Source: Halegenticoccus tardaugens
GTDB lineage: Archaea; Halobacteriota; Halobacteria; Halobacteriales; Haloferacaceae
DNA length: 64,000 nucleotides
Assembly (NCBI RefSeq): GCF_004116405.1
Contig: NZ_SDIC01000002.1
Coordinates: 681,708 to 745,707 of the forward strand
Direction: 5' to 3'
The position numbers were made by a program, and so were the translations under genes. The notes beneath the pieces were generated by a model, which saw nothing but the letters and a program-made list of their open reading frames with translations, ran no database searches and had not been told where the DNA came from. Shown here piece after piece: positions 45,965 through 55,394 of the stretch. Numbering within the stretch: position 1 is the first letter of the stretch; every line of letters starts with the position of its first letter.

Positions 45965-47287
45965 ATGCCGAAGATCACGTTCATCGGTGCGGGAAGTATC
46001 ATCTTCGCCCGAAACCTAATGGGAGACGTCCTCTCGTATCCGGAACTGCAGGGAAGTACTCTATCACTGATGGATATCGATCCAAAGCGTCTCGATCGCA
46101 CCGTCGTGTCGGCCGAGGCGATGCTCGAGCACAACGACGTGGAAGCGACGATCGAGGTGACCACAGATCGTCGAGAGTCACTGGAAGGCGCCGATTACGT
46201 CCTCAACATGATCCACGTCGGCGGCCGTGAGCCGTTCGAGAACGAGATCCGTATCCCACAGGAGTACGGGGTTAATCAGGCCGTTGGGGATACCCTCGGT
46301 CCTGGCGGTATCTTCCGGATGCTTCGTACCAGCCCAGTGATGCTTGATCTCGCACACGATATAGAAGAACTCTGTTCGGACGCCCTCCTACTCAATTACA
46401 CCAATCCGATGGCGATGCTGTGCTGGGCGATCGACGAGGCGACCGACGTCGAAGTTGTCGGCCTCTGTCACAGTGTTCAACACACCGCCGAGGCCGTTTC
46501 GAACTACGCCGGCGTTCCCAAAGAGAAACTGGAGTATTGGGTCGCCGGCATCAACCATATGGCGTGGTTTCTGGAAGCCAAATGTGACGGCGCGAGTATC
46601 TATCCCGAACTCTACCAGGCGATGGACGATCCCAACATCTACGGGCGCGACAACGTACGCTTCGAGATGCTCCGCCACTTTGGGGCCTTCGTCACCGAGT
46701 CGAGCAATCACATGAGCGAGTATGTGCCCTACTTCCGCACCGAATCGGAGATCATTGAGGAGTTCATCGTCGAAGAGGACTATGACGATTACTTCGTCGA
46801 CTGGATGCCAACGGGACGGTACTTCGAGCACTGGTGCTCGTACCAGCAGGAGGCCGCCGAGATGGATGTCTCGGAGATCGATCCCGAGATCGAACGCTCG
46901 GAGGAGTATGGCTCGCGCATCATCCACTCGATGGAAACCGGACGACCTCGTCGAATGAACATCAACATCCGCAACGATGAGGGCACGATCGCGAACCTCG
47001 CCGAGGACGCCTGCGTCGAAGTACCCTGTTTGGTCGATGACCGAGGGGTTAATCCGTGCACTGTGGGCGACCTTCCACCACAATTGGCTGCGCTCAACCG
47101 GAGTAACATCGATGTCCAGCGGCTCGCGGTGAAGGCTGCCCTTGAACACGATCAGGATGCGTTGCGGCAGGCGATCAAGCTCGATCCGTTGACGGCGGCC
47201 GCGTGTACGCTCGAGGAGATCGACGACATGGTGACCGATCTCCTCGACGCCAACGCCGATTTCCTCCCCGATGAATTACTCGACTGA
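45965..47287 (+). CDS. GH4 family glycosidase, alpha-galactosidase/alpha-glucosidase (MelA/AglA) type
   Basis: A 440-residue NAD- and metal-dependent glycosidase. The NAD-binding start is ITFIGAGSIIFARNL, NYTNPM lies near 144-149, C168 in GLCHS and H198 in INHMAW are the metal ligands of the family, and LGPGGIFR closes the active-site loop. GH4 enzymes cleave by an oxidation-elimination route rather than a classical two-carboxylate mechanism. The lack of a phosphate-binding pattern that I can identify and the MelA-like CHS motif favour an unphosphorylated alpha-galactoside or related substrate. No signal peptide. It is convergent with importer 3. Residues ~347-423 are encoded by a tract nearly identical to the paralogue at 51523. 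Confidence 0.88.
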   Translation: MPKITFIGAGSIIFARNLMGDVLSYPELQGSTLSLMDIDPKRLDRTVVSAEAMLEHNDVEATIEVTTDRRESLEGADYVLNMIHVGGREPFENEIRIPQEYGVNQAVGDTLGPGGIFRMLRTSPVMLDLAHDIEELCSDALLLNYTNPMAMLCWAIDEATDVEVVGLCHSVQHTAEAVSNYAGVPKEKLEYWVAGINHMAWFLEAKCDGASIYPELYQAMDDPNIYGRDNVRFEMLRHFGAFVTESSNHMSEYVPYFRTESEIIEEFIVEEDYDDYFVDWMPTGRYFEHWCSYQQEAAEMDVSEIDPEIERSEEYGSRIIHSMETGRPRRMNINIRNDEGTIANLAEDACVEVPCLVDDRGVNPCTVGDLPPQLAALNRSNIDVQRLAVKAALEHDQDALRQAIKLDPLTAAACTLEEIDDMVTDLLDANADFLPDELLD

Positions 47288-47410
47288 AACGTGACGCCGG
47301 CAAACTGTTCGATCAACTTTCAGGGGCGTATTCTCGGTGTGAGAACTCTTTCATCTCACTCCTTCAGATCGCCGATCAAGAAAACGATTTGTACGTTGCT
47401 CGAAAAGCCA

Positions 47411-48307
47411 TCACATTCCTTTCAATCCGCCGCTGGCGAGTCCTTCGACTAGTCGGTTCTGGATGAGGGCGAATAGGACGACGACCGGAATCATCGTCAG
47501 GAACGCCGCTGTGAGCACCAGTCCCCAGTTAACCTGGTTTTGTGATTGGAAGAGCTGAAGCCCGAACGGTAGCGTCCGCGTCACAGCAGTCTGAGACAAA
47601 ACCGAGACGGCGAGGTAATCGTTCCATGATAGCACGAATGTGTAGAAGCCGGCCACAGTGATCCCTGGCAGTGAAAGTGGGAGCATGATCCGGCCGAGGA
47701 TATCGATCTGTGAACAGCCGTCCATCTTGCCCGCGTCCGCCAGAGAATCTGGGATATTGTCGAAGTAACCCTTGAGGAGCCACACCGCGAAGGGGAGTGC
47801 GAAAGCGGTATGAGCGAGGATGATACCTGGATACGTATCGACGAGACCTAGACTCGACATCACCAGGAAAAACGGGATGAGTACCAGCACCCACGGTAGC
47901 ATCTGCGTGGCGAGGTAACTCAAGAGGAGCGGCCCTCGCCCTGGGAACTCGAACTTGCTAAGCGCATAGGCGGCGAACACACCCAGTACGAGCGTTAGCA
48001 CGGTAGTGCTCGTGGCGACTGTGATCGAGTTGATGGCGTATTGCTGGAACTCCCCGCGTGTGAGGACCGTCACGTAGTGCTGTAGTGTAAACTGTCCCGG
48101 TGCCGGAAGGAGCTGACTTGAGTACATCACTGCTTGTTCTGAGACCGTCGCGATAAGGAGGTTAAAGATCGGCAGCAGGAGGAATCCGAAGTAGAGTGCG
48201 AGTGCGGCGTAGACCACCACGCCCATTCGCGGGCTCACTTCTTCACCGAGCCACTCGTCGAACCGCTGGACGAAGTTGTTCGGCTTATCGTCTGACTCTA
48301 CTGCCAT
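47411..48307 (-). CDS. ABC sugar importer 3, permease (MalG type)
   Basis: A 298-residue membrane protein with six hydrophobic segments and EAA loop LADAGKMDGCSQIDILGRIMLPLSLPG. The C-terminus LVEGLASGGLKGM is typical of MalG-like subunits. It is the last gene of a three-gene minus-strand operon (binding protein, MalF, MalG) and starts 34 bases after the MalF-type stop. The ATPase is likely the plus-strand gene at 53042. Confidence 0.9.
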   Translation of the reverse strand: MAVESDDKPNNFVQRFDEWLGEEVSPRMGVVVYAALALYFGFLLLPIFNLLIATVSEQAVMYSSQLLPAPGQFTLQHYVTVLTRGEFQQYAINSITVATSTTVLTLVLGVFAAYALSKFEFPGRGPLLLSYLATQMLPWVLVLIPFFLVMSSLGLVDTYPGIILAHTAFALPFAVWLLKGYFDNIPDSLADAGKMDGCSQIDILGRIMLPLSLPGITVAGFYTFVLSWNDYLAVSVLSQTAVTRTLPFGLQLFQSQNQVNWGLVLTAAFLTMIPVVVLFALIQNRLVEGLASGGLKGM

Positions 48308-48341
48308 GCGTGTACCTCCATTCGCGTTCGTTGTTGGATCA

Positions 48342-49253
48342 TTAGTCGATTTCCTCCAGCTTGACGTAAACCACGGTGAACACCATCAGCAAGATGAGCA
48401 TCACGATCCCGATGCTGGCGGCGTACCCCAGCGTGTATTGATTGAACGCCAGCTTGTAGACGTACGTCGCTAACACTTCCGTGGAACCGAGTGGGCCACC
48501 ACCAGTCGCAAGAAAGACGATGTCAAAATTGTTGAGCGTGAAGATGACGTGCAACACGATCATAATCATCGACACGTACGAGATGTTGGGAAGAGTGATG
48601 TAACGAAACTGCTGGAGCTTGCTCGCTCCGTCCATCGCAGCCGCCTCGTAGTAGGACTCGGGAATGGATTGCATGCTCGCCATCAGCGCGATGGCGAAAA
48701 AGGGCGCGTTCCGCCAGACGTGCATTACGACAATAAGGGGGAACGCCCACGTTGGAGAGCCGAACCAGTAGGTCGTTGGCAATCCGAGTGAACCAAGAAT
48801 GACGTTGAGAAATCCGTAATCTGGCTGGACCAGCCACCGGAAGATGATAACCATCACGATGATAGGCAACACCCACGTCACCATCGCAATGCTCCGGAAG
48901 ATCTTGATCCCCGGCACCTTCTGTTTGAGCACCAGCGCCAGTCCCAAGCCGAAGAGATACTCGAGCGAGACCGCGAGAACCGTTAGTAGAACGGAGTTCT
49001 TCATCGAGACCCAGAACGCCGGATCTGCCGTCATCTCATAGAAGTTCCGGAGACCGACGAATTCCACCTGATTCGGCTGGAGTAGCGACAGTTCCTGAAA
49101 CGCCATTGTGATGCCCCGAACAGTCGGGTACAGGACGATAAGCATCAGTACGATTGTCGTGGGGATGACAAACGCGTACCCGAGCCACGTCTCCTTGAGG
49201 AGGGCGGTGAACTCTTTGATATACCTGTTATCGGTCCGTGTTTCTGTCGCCAT
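48342..49253 (-). CDS. ABC sugar importer 3, permease (MalF type)
   Basis: A 303-residue membrane protein: six hydrophobic segments beginning TWLGYAFVIPTTIVLMLIVLYP, and EAA loop YYEAAAMDGASKLQQFRYITLPN. The ATG at 49253 is one base beyond the stop of the binding-protein gene, so translation is coupled. The frame extends further upstream, but only through the binding-protein gene. Confidence 0.9.
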   Translation of the reverse strand: MATETRTDNRYIKEFTALLKETWLGYAFVIPTTIVLMLIVLYPTVRGITMAFQELSLLQPNQVEFVGLRNFYEMTADPAFWVSMKNSVLLTVLAVSLEYLFGLGLALVLKQKVPGIKIFRSIAMVTWVLPIIVMVIIFRWLVQPDYGFLNVILGSLGLPTTYWFGSPTWAFPLIVVMHVWRNAPFFAIALMASMQSIPESYYEAAAMDGASKLQQFRYITLPNISYVSMIMIVLHVIFTLNNFDIVFLATGGGPLGSTEVLATYVYKLAFNQYTLGYAASIGIVMLILLMVFTVVYVKLEEID

Positions 49254-49254
49254 T

Positions 49255-50577
49255 CTAGACCTCTGATTCAAGACCTTTGAATGCAGAGTGCAGGTCCTTA
49301 CCGGCCTGCATTGGGTCCTTTCGCCCGTAGACAACTTGCTGCAACTCACCGTATAGCGCGTCCATGACCGGCCCCCAGCTGATCTTCGCAAGCGGTTTGC
49401 CTGCCTCCATCACGTCGATGAACGGCTTCCAGGCGTCAACGTCCATGGTCGTCTCAAGGCCCTCATGGACCGGCGTGACCCTGATGTCCGGTGGCATCTT
49501 GTTCATGGACTCTGGGCTGCAGAACTGCGAGACCATATCGAATGCCTCGTCTGTATTATCGGAGTGTTTGTTCACCATTACCGGCTTTACTTCCAAGTAG
49601 GTGCCGACATCGCCGCCCTCGGCGTACGGGAGCTGGGCGACGCCAGTGTTTTCCTTGAGAATCTGGGTCGTTTTCTCTTCGTTGTTGATGTCCTCGCCGG
49701 TCATCCAGCCAAGGAGCCAGGTCCCGCACTCGATCATCGCGATGTTCCCGTTCAGGTAGCCGGGATCGTTCTCTTGGTAGCCAGTCCCACGCTTGTCAGG
49801 ATCGGTGAACGGGTCGTCACTGGCCCATGGTTCGTGGTAGAAGGCGTCGAAGACCGTTCCGAGGGTTTCAGGAGTAGCCTGAAGCTTCCAGTTGTCTCCG
49901 TCCGGAACGTACAGGTTATCGTGAAATTGGAAGACGTGTGAAATCCACTCCTGGAAGACACGAACGTCCCCTTCCTTTGTGCAGTTATTGAAGGGGATTA
50001 TATCCTCGTTCTCCTTGATTGTGCGTGCAACCTCGTGGAACTCCTCGGCCGTTTCCGGCGGTTCGAGGCCATTCCTCTCGAAGATGTCTGTCCGATAGAC
50101 AAGCCCGCGGCCGTTCCCGAAGTACGGGAGCCCGTACACTTCGTCCTTGAACGTCATCGCATCCCAAGCTCCCTCAATGTACCCGTCGGTAAAGTTGAGG
50201 TCGTTGACCTGGTCCGTGATCGGTTCGAGGAGGCCGGCGTTGATGTACTCGGGGAGGTTTTCGATTAACCCCTCGATCGCGTCGGGATCACCCTGACGTC
50301 CACCGCTGAGGAACTTCTGCCGCATGTCCTCGTACTCGAATGGGGACAGTGTCACGGACGAGTCATGGTTTTCCTGCCACTTCTCTTGGAACCACTCCTT
50401 CCACGGATCCCACTCTTTCTCGTCGAACGGCGCAGCCCACAGGAGAAGCTCGCCACCCCCGTTTCCGCCAATACCCCAACCAGTACAGCCCGCGACCGAC
50501 GCAGCACTCGCGCTCGCTCCGACGCCTTTGAGGATGTTTCGCCGGCTAATGTAGTTCGACTCACTATTTTCATTCAT
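49255..50577 (-). CDS. ABC sugar importer 3, extracellular solute-binding lipoprotein
   Basis: A 440-residue family 1 binding protein. The Tat signal has R12-R13 (SRRNILKGVG), and lipobox VAGC gives lipidated Cys31, then a short Gly-rich linker. Mature blocks LLLWAAPFDEKEWDPW, DEVYGLPYFGNGRGLVYRTDIFE and GNIAMIECGTWLLGW are typical. An in-frame start at 50592 adds five residues; ATG 50577 is preferred for the signal peptide. It heads the operon with the two permeases. The flanking GH4 genes on both sides suggest that it binds alpha-galactosides or similar oligosaccharides. Confidence 0.9.
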   Translation of the reverse strand: MNENSESNYISRRNILKGVGASASAASVAGCTGWGIGGNGGGELLLWAAPFDEKEWDPWKEWFQEKWQENHDSSVTLSPFEYEDMRQKFLSGGRQGDPDAIEGLIENLPEYINAGLLEPITDQVNDLNFTDGYIEGAWDAMTFKDEVYGLPYFGNGRGLVYRTDIFERNGLEPPETAEEFHEVARTIKENEDIIPFNNCTKEGDVRVFQEWISHVFQFHDNLYVPDGDNWKLQATPETLGTVFDAFYHEPWASDDPFTDPDKRGTGYQENDPGYLNGNIAMIECGTWLLGWMTGEDINNEEKTTQILKENTGVAQLPYAEGGDVGTYLEVKPVMVNKHSDNTDEAFDMVSQFCSPESMNKMPPDIRVTPVHEGLETTMDVDAWKPFIDVMEAGKPLAKISWGPVMDALYGELQQVVYGRKDPMQAGKDLHSAFKGLESEV

Positions 50578-51039
50578 GTGAACACACTGCATTCAGACGA
50601 ATTCAGTTGTTAAAACTCTTGGGTCTATAAGGCAATTATACCTACTTTTGATACGGCGGTATTCTAATAATACATCAAGCGTTAGAAAAGAACCGCAGGG
50701 TACCTAAGGATGAAGAAGTCGCGGGTCACAGAACGCAGTCCTTATACCGTCAGACGAATTCAGCGTGCAACATCGCTAGACTGGCGATCGGGCGTAGAAC
50801 CGGACAGCCGATGGTACATAATTCGTCAAATGTACCGACCTAGAGGTCGCCTTTTGGTGACTCTCGGTCCCTATCCATCGACTCAGTGAGCAATTGCTAG
50901 CGCTTTTCTGTGTCTCCCATCTGCCAGAACATCGGTCGGCATCAGCACACCGTCGTCCGGTTTTGATCACGACAATGTCGGTCGCTAAATTGACCACAGG
51001 AAGGCCTCGCTTCGAGTTTGGTTTATAGAGATTAGGCGG
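50578..51039. other. Divergent intergenic region, no clear gene
   Basis: About 460 bases upstream of the importer 3 operon. TTGTTAAAAC around 50606-50616 may hold its TATA box on the minus strand. On the minus strand near 50880-50980 one frame has RCSGRWETQKS, vaguely like the R-W-x-x-E part of a DDE transposase, too weak to call. The right end runs into the IS605-type relic. Confidence 0.4.
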
Positions 51040-51383
51040 GAAAACCCACGACTTCAGTCGTGGGATGAATCGCCGCACAGTTCACAACCACTGAAACCGC
51101 AAAGTATGAGTGCCTACACCGCGTATCTGTGGTTGTCGTTGCGACGGACTTCCGTCGTAATTGACTGTCCGAGAACTGGCAGTTGACTTGGTGTTTGCCT
51201 CAGCAAAACGTAAGCCTTCGGACAACCAAACCGACGTTAAACAACCAGATACCTCCGATTCCTTCACGGGATAGGAGTAACGGGGGCGTGGCACTCCCAT
51301 CGGCGTGTCGGGTCGGAAACGTACGTTCCCAACCCAGCGCAACGGGCGTGGGAAGCCCACGACTGTAGTCGTGGGAGGATGTC
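51040..51383. mobile_element. IS200/IS605-type deletion derivative (short, no tnpA or tnpB)
   Basis: About 340 bases delimited by two near-identical hairpins: CCCACGACTTCAGTCGTGGG at 51045-51064, followed by ATGAATC, and CCCACGACTGTAGTCGTGGG at 51356-51375, followed by AGGATGTCA. These are the left-type and right-type ends that I know from haloarchaeal IS200/IS605 (IS1341-like) elements. The interior has no transposase or TnpB reading frame. A similar relic lies at 56186-56632. It sits just upstream of the second GH4 gene. Confidence 0.65.
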
Positions 51384-51522
51384 ACGTAGCGAAAATGGTT
51401 TCACCGGTGATTCTCCGAAGCTGAATCCACTGTATGCGATGGTGAATGCTTCGCCGAAACACGGGCGGCTCAGCACACATCAACCCAAAATGTTTTCAAT
51501 CCCTGTGTGTATCAAACCACCA

Positions 51523-52857
51523 ATGCCCAAGCTAGTATTTATCGGAGCCGGGAGTATGGTGTTCGCAAAGAACCTCCTTGGCGATATTCTTTCGTACTCG
51601 GAACTCGCCGATAGCGAGATCGTCCTAATGGACATCGATGACCACCGCCTCGAACAGACTAAGCGGGCCGCCCAGACGATGATCGAAACTGGTGGCGTCG
51701 AGGCGACCGTCCAAGCGACCACGGACCGCCGAGAGGCGCTGGAGGGCGCCGACTACGTCCTCAACATGATCAACGTCGGCGGGACCGAACCGTTCGAGAA
51801 CGAGATCCGCATTCCCGAAAAATATGGCGTCAAACAGGCGATCGGCGACACCCTCGGTCCCGGGGGGATTTTCCGTGGACTTCGAACGATCCCGGCCATG
51901 CTCAACATCGCCGCAGACATGGAGGACCTATGTCCTGACGCCCTACTGCTCAACTACACCAACCCGATGGCCATCCTCTGCTGGGCGCTGGAGGAGGCAA
52001 CCAACGTGGATGTCGTGGGTCTTTGTCACAGCGTTCCTCACACCGCTGAGGCCCTCGCGAGCTACGTCGGCGCCGACGTCGAGGATCTGAGCTACTGGGT
52101 CGCTGGCATAAATCACATGGCGTGGTTCCTGGAGACCGAGGTCAACGGTAGGGACGTCTACCCTACCCTTTACGAGGCCATGGAGGATCCCGAGATATAC
52201 GAGCGGGACACTGTTCGCTTCGAACTACTTCGCCACTTCGGGGCTTTCGTCACTGAATCCAGCCACCACATGAGCGAGTATGTCCCCTACTTCCGTACCG
52301 AAGCGGAGATCATTGAGAAGATGACCGGAACGAACTACGCTGAACGTATGCCGACCGCCACCTATCTAGAAGGGTGGAAGGTACGTTCTAAGGAACGCGA
52401 TCGGGCTACTTTCGACGACGAAGACCTCCGGATCGAGCGCTCCGAGGAATACGCCGCGCGCATTATCCATTCGGTGGAGACCGGTCAGCCCCGTCGGCTC
52501 AACCTGAACGTTAGCAACGCCGGGGGAGTTATCGGAAATCTAGCTGAGGACGCCTGCGTCGAAGTACCCTGTTTGGTCGATGACCGAGGGATTAATCCGT
52601 GCACTGTGGGCGACCTTCCACCACAATTGGCTGCGCTCAATCGAAGTAACATCGATGTCCAGCGGCTCGCGGTGAAGGCTGCCCTTGAACACGATCAGGA
52701 TGCGTTGCGGCAGGCGATCAAGCTCGATCCGTTGACGGCGGCCGCATGTACGCTCGAGGAGATCGACGACATGGTGACAGAGCTCCTTGACGCCAACGTC
52801 GATTACCTTCCGGACGGACTTGTGCAGGATGTTCACAAAATGACGAGATCGCATTAA
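51523..52857 (+). CDS. GH4 family glycosidase, paralogue of the 45965 gene
   Basis: A 444-residue GH4 enzyme with the same plan: NAD loop LVFIGAGSMVFAKNL, NYTNPM, C168 in GLCHS and H198 in INHMAW, and LGPGGIFRGL. It aligns along its full length with the protein of 45965-47287, at moderate similarity except for the C-terminal tract (52546-52778), which is almost identical in DNA. The middle differs (KVRSKERDRATFDDEDLRIERSEE), so substrate range may differ. The ATG at 51523 starts the domain; the open frame upstream runs into the IS605-type relic. The importer 3 ATPase follows 184 bases later. Confidence 0.88.
   Translation: MPKLVFIGAGSMVFAKNLLGDILSYSELADSEIVLMDIDDHRLEQTKRAAQTMIETGGVEATVQATTDRREALEGADYVLNMINVGGTEPFENEIRIPEKYGVKQAIGDTLGPGGIFRGLRTIPAMLNIAADMEDLCPDALLLNYTNPMAILCWALEEATNVDVVGLCHSVPHTAEALASYVGADVEDLSYWVAGINHMAWFLETEVNGRDVYPTLYEAMEDPEIYERDTVRFELLRHFGAFVTESSHHMSEYVPYFRTEAEIIEKMTGTNYAERMPTATYLEGWKVRSKERDRATFDDEDLRIERSEEYAARIIHSVETGQPRRLNLNVSNAGGVIGNLAEDACVEVPCLVDDRGINPCTVGDLPPQLAALNRSNIDVQRLAVKAALEHDQDALRQAIKLDPLTAAACTLEEIDDMVTELLDANVDYLPDGLVQDVHKMTRSH
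52546..52778. repeat. Near-identical 233-bp tract shared with 47003-47235
   Basis: I count four mismatches in 233 bases between this stretch and 47003-47235, in the same frame of the two GH4 genes. On both sides similarity drops abruptly to that of diverged paralogues. This is the pattern of gene conversion or recombination between the copies, which lie 5.5 kb apart in direct orientation. Confidence 0.85.
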
Positions 52858-53012
52858 GCACGGTATTCGTCAGATTGATCGTTTCCGTCGAATCGACCAT
52901 ATTCATAGTAACTATTTCGTCGACGAGAGGTACTCTGTTGACGGGCTGTTGCTCACCTTCAGTCGATCACAACTCGGTCGGGGGACAGATAAGATGATAC
53001 TAACACGCACAC

Positions 53013-53020
53013 CTATATGT
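53013..53020 (+). promoter_or_regulatory. TATA box of the third ABC ATPase gene
   Basis: CTATATGT is centred ~25 bases ahead of the ATG at 53042, fitting a leaderless start and arguing against the long N-terminal extension to 52949. Confidence 0.55.
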
Positions 53021-53041
53021 GAAGAGTCGATACATCAGAGT

Positions 53042-54178
53042 ATGGGTGAGCTAAATATAAATCACCTAACCAAGGTGTTCGGGGATGACGACGGCGAGAT
53101 CGTGGCAGTCGACGATCTCGACATCGCGATCGAGGACGGGGAGTTTCTCGTGCTCGTGGGGCCGTCGGGCTGTGGAAAGTCAACGACGCTCCGCTGTGTG
53201 GCAGGTTTGGAGTCGGTTACGAGCGGGAACATCATTCTCGACGATGAGTCGGTGACGAACCGAAAACCGAAAGATCGGAACATGGCGATGGTGTTTCAGA
53301 ACTACGCGCTCTATCCGCACATGACCGCCCAAGAGAACATGGGATTCGGTCTGAAGATGACAACCAATCTCTCGAAGGCGGAGATCAACCAACGAGTTGA
53401 GGATACAGCCAAGATGATGGGAATCTCTGAATTACTGGACGACCGTCCTGGTAACCTGTCCGGCGGTCAGCAACAGCGAGTGGCGCTGGGTCGGGCCATC
53501 GTCCGCGAACCGGAGGTTTTCCTGATGGACGAACCCTTGTCGAATCTGGACGCCAAGCTCCGCACCCAGATGCGGACCGAATTGCAAGAGCTACAACAAC
53601 ACCTCGACGTGACAACAATATATGTCACGCACGACCAGACAGAGGCGATGACGATGGGTGATCGCATCGCCGTCCTCAATAGAGGCGAACTTCAGCAGAT
53701 CGGTACTCCTCTCGAATGTTATCACCAGCCAAATAACCGCTTTGTCGCCGGTTTCATCGGTTCTCCGTCTATGAACTTCCTGGCTATGCGTTGGACAGGC
53801 CAAACGCTCGAACATACTACGTTTGAGTATCACCTCTCAGAACAAACTATGCAACAGGTAAGGGATATGGGTGTCGAACAAGTGACGCTGGGTATTCGTC
53901 CTGAAGATATCCAACCCGAAGCCAACGATCCAAACGCGATCACTATCACAGTGAACGTCACCGAACCTCTTGGAGACATGACATATGTGTACTTCGATAT
54001 TGGCGACACCGCCTGCACCGCAAGTGTGCCGGGCGATCTCTCGATCAGCGAAGGTGATCGACTGTCGGTAACGTTCCCCCAAGACCGAATTCATATCTTC
54101 GACGGGAACACCGGAAAGGTAATCACAAACCGAACGTTCCGACCCACGGATAAAGCTAACCAGAGTGTTAATACCTAA
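53042..54178 (+). CDS. ABC sugar importer 3, ATP-binding subunit (MalK/UgpC type)
   Basis: A 378-residue CUT1 ATPase with Walker A GPSGCGKST, signature LSGGQQQRVALGRA, Walker B VFLMDEPLSNLDAK, H-loop VTHDQTEAMTM, and a TOBE tail with LGIRPEDIQP. It shares long identical stretches with the ATPase at 39177 in the nucleotide-binding part and diverges in the tail. Location next to the second GH4 gene and the importer 3 operon makes it the likely energiser of that importer. Confidence 0.92.
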   Translation: MGELNINHLTKVFGDDDGEIVAVDDLDIAIEDGEFLVLVGPSGCGKSTTLRCVAGLESVTSGNIILDDESVTNRKPKDRNMAMVFQNYALYPHMTAQENMGFGLKMTTNLSKAEINQRVEDTAKMMGISELLDDRPGNLSGGQQQRVALGRAIVREPEVFLMDEPLSNLDAKLRTQMRTELQELQQHLDVTTIYVTHDQTEAMTMGDRIAVLNRGELQQIGTPLECYHQPNNRFVAGFIGSPSMNFLAMRWTGQTLEHTTFEYHLSEQTMQQVRDMGVEQVTLGIRPEDIQPEANDPNAITITVNVTEPLGDMTYVYFDIGDTACTASVPGDLSISEGDRLSVTFPQDRIHIFDGNTGKVITNRTFRPTDKANQSVNT

Positions 54179-54327
54179 CAACTGTTCTTTATTGATAGGG
54201 TACAACGGTCCAAGATGCGATATTCCTATCGGGACCTTCGACCGGTGGGACAGTAAAACCGCTGGAGCATGAAGTTTGAATTAGGAATTTGATATTTCTC
54301 AGATTGTACTTTGTCGGTCCAGAATAG

Positions 54328-55302
54328 CTATGACTTGAATGCACCCGCCACAAGTAATGGGAAGACCAGTGTCGCCTCTGCTTCGACCTGGGTATAGTTC
54401 GCTCGTTCTTCCTTGATTTTGCCCCACGAAACCGCCTCATTTGGCGTTGCGCCCGACAACGATCCGTCCCCCTCCATTCCAGTCGAGATATAGACGACGT
54501 AGTCTGCCCCGCCACGGAAGAGGTTCGTCATAATCGCATGGTGTTTCGGGACGCCACCACCAACCGCGATGAGGCCTGTTGCGTCTGCAAGTAACCCGTC
54601 CTCAATGAGTGAATCGTAATCATCCAGAATCTCGATACCGACGTCAGAATCGTAGCCCTGCCGATAATAGTAGAGGAAGTTTCCAACCTCGGCGTCCGTC
54701 AGCGCTGGACAGTACACCGGCACGTCGTTGTCCGCCGCTTGCTTCAACACCGAATCCTCGTCGTCAAGCGTCTCACCTAGCTCGCGTGCGAACGCCGTCG
54801 GCGTCCGAATTTTCTCCTCCGCAAAGAGATCTTCAAAGAAGTCATAGAGATATTCCTCTAACCACACATACCGATCAGAGGGAACGAAGAGATTACCAAG
54901 CCGATTGATGCCACGCTCCCGGAGCATTGCTTCGTCTGCGTCCCATTCGCCCATCTTAAACGGTTTCGCTGTCTTGATGACGTCCTCAGTTAGTGAGCCA
55001 GACGTCGTGATGAGAACATCCACATAGCCTTCCCGCACGAGGTAGGCAACGGTCTCGCGTAGTCCCGAGGAGATGATGTTCGACGTGAACGTAAGATAGA
55101 CAGTGGCGTCCGCCTCCTGCATGCGCTCGGCGATGTCGATGGCCTCCGCGAGCTGTGTCGCTTGGAATCCTGTTGTCGCGTAGGAGTCAAGCATCTCGTG
55201 GAAGTCGAACTCGCCGCGAAAGTCGTAGCCACGAACGTCAGGGGTATTGAGTTCCTCTTCACTCCCGGGGACGACGTGGTCGTGCGAGTCGTCGTTGTCC
55301 AT
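54328..55302 (-). CDS. Deoxyhypusine synthase
   Basis: A 324-residue member of the deoxyhypusine synthase family. NAD-binding strands include VYLTFTSNIISSGLRETV and VLITTSGSLTEDVIK. The spermidine/active-site end is GATPNEAVSWGKIKEE, with the catalytic Lys at about residue 295; AVGGGVPKHH is also a family block. The enzyme attaches the aminobutyl group to a lysine of translation factor aIF5A, a step considered essential in archaea. Its presence among IS-rich catabolic genes is unexpected; it may be the only copy on a chromid or a diverged second copy. It is divergent from hemD with ~90 bases between starts. The start at 55302 is preferred over an upstream start at 55365. Confidence 0.87.
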   Translation of the reverse strand: MDNDDSHDHVVPGSEEELNTPDVRGYDFRGEFDFHEMLDSYATTGFQATQLAEAIDIAERMQEADATVYLTFTSNIISSGLRETVAYLVREGYVDVLITTSGSLTEDVIKTAKPFKMGEWDADEAMLRERGINRLGNLFVPSDRYVWLEEYLYDFFEDLFAEEKIRTPTAFARELGETLDDEDSVLKQAADNDVPVYCPALTDAEVGNFLYYYRQGYDSDVGIEILDDYDSLIEDGLLADATGLIAVGGGVPKHHAIMTNLFRGGADYVVYISTGMEGDGSLSGATPNEAVSWGKIKEERANYTQVEAEATLVFPLLVAGAFKS

Positions 55303-55394
55303 ACAAGTGGATATCCGGACGAGTGATTTGAAGAACTCGGAATCATCGCGCAATTCTCGGTACATCCAAGGCCATCAACGATGGAGCATCCACT

